From contig JAKSPG010000076.1 of assembly GCA_024405075.1 (NCBI GenBank), positions 1 to 6,297 of the forward strand: 6,297 nucleotides of DNA, written 5' to 3'. Positions 6,074-6,297 of this stretch are shown piece after piece; within the stretch, counting starts at the first letter, position 1; every line of letters starts with the position of its first letter. This DNA is from Elusimicrobiaceae bacterium (GTDB taxonomy: Bacteria > Elusimicrobiota > Elusimicrobia > Elusimicrobiales > Elusimicrobiaceae). The notes under the pieces are model-generated. The model was not told the DNA's origin. It ran no database searches and saw nothing but the letters and a program-made list of their open reading frames with translations. The position numbers were made by a program, and so were the translations under genes.

Positions 6074-6297
6074 ATGAGGATAAAACTGTCCGATTATTTA
6101 GTTAAAAAATTGGAATCTTACGGCGTACGCCACGTGTTTATGGTAACGGGCGGCGGCGCCATGCATTTGGATGACAGCTTCGGGCAAAGTAAAAAAATTA
6201 AACGTATTTTCAATCACCATGAGCAAGGTTCTGCTATTGCCGCCGAAGGCTATGCACGCACCCTCCAGCAATTAGCAGTTGCGTGTGTGACCACCGG
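6074..6297 (+). CDS. Thiamine-diphosphate-dependent enzyme (acetolactate synthase-like), N-terminal part
   Basis: Only the first 74 codons are present; the gene continues past the right edge. The visible part is the N-terminal pyrimidine-binding domain of the acetolactate synthase/pyruvate decarboxylase family. MRIKLSDYLV...GVRHVFMVTGGGAMHLDDSFG (1-37) is followed by NHHEQGSAIAAEGYAR (47-62), in which Glu50 is the family glutamate that activates the thiamine cofactor. The GGGAMHL form is what I recall from members in polysaccharide clusters rather than from housekeeping IlvB, which usually has PGG. It starts two bases after the aldolase stop with no good Shine-Dalgarno site, so translation is probably coupled to the aldolase. 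YerE, which adds an acetyl unit from pyruvate to CDP-3,6-dideoxy-4-keto-glucose, is a possible functional analogue; this cannot be decided from the fragment. Confidence 0.9.
   Translation, partial: MRIKLSDYLVKKLESYGVRHVFMVTGGGAMHLDDSFGQSKKIKRIFNHHEQGSAIAAEGYARTLQQLAVACVTT

Noticed and set aside
1..6297. CRISPR arrays, insertion sequences, integrase or long repeats
   Set aside because: No repeated units, transposase-like frames or terminal inverted repeats were seen on reading both strands.

Overview
The window spans two divergent transcription units of what is probably a Gram-negative bacterium. The base composition is moderate (roughly mid-40s % GC by eye), the Shine-Dalgarno sites are strong GGAGG types, and the tRNA gene does not encode its 3' CCA. 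The sugar-nucleotide genes point to a cell that makes lipopolysaccharide O-antigen or a similar surface glycan. The sequence does not fix the phylum; Elusimicrobiota or another gut-associated Gram-negative lineage is only a guess.

Left part (1-1054, minus strand): a tRNA-Arg(UCU) gene lies directly upstream of guaC, a GMP reductase that runs off the left edge. A sigma70-like promoter in front of the tRNA probably drives both, since only 44 bases separate them. The AT-rich gap 1055-1175 holds this promoter and the promoter of the rightward operon, arranged back to back.

Right part (1176-6297, plus strand): a tightly packed operon, with gaps of 2 and 11 bases and overlaps of 16 and 8 bases. 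It begins with the canonical rfbF-rfbG-rfbH set, which converts glucose-1-phosphate to CDP-glucose, then to CDP-4-keto-6-deoxyglucose, then removes O-3 to give the CDP-3,6-dideoxy-4-keto-hexose intermediate. RfbH carries the diagnostic His in place of the PLP lysine and an intact C-X57-C-X1-C-X7-C iron-sulfur motif. Its usual partner reductase (RfbI/DdhD/E3) is not in the window.

Next comes an extended-SDR NAD-dependent epimerase/dehydratase that is broken by a frameshift near 4530. The pattern fits a deletion of about 13 bases that removed the V-I-H stretch of the Rossmann fold. The same gene has His where the SDR catalytic Tyr is expected. After it come an HpcH/HpaI-family aldolase and the start of a thiamine-diphosphate enzyme of the acetolactate synthase type, cut by the right edge. 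An aldolase and a ThDP carboligase behind rfbFGH suggest that the dideoxyhexose, or a group attached to it, undergoes carbon-carbon bond chemistry. Yersiniose synthesis by YerE is the nearest described precedent, but it uses no HpcH/HpaI aldolase, so this gene set is the most interesting part of the window.
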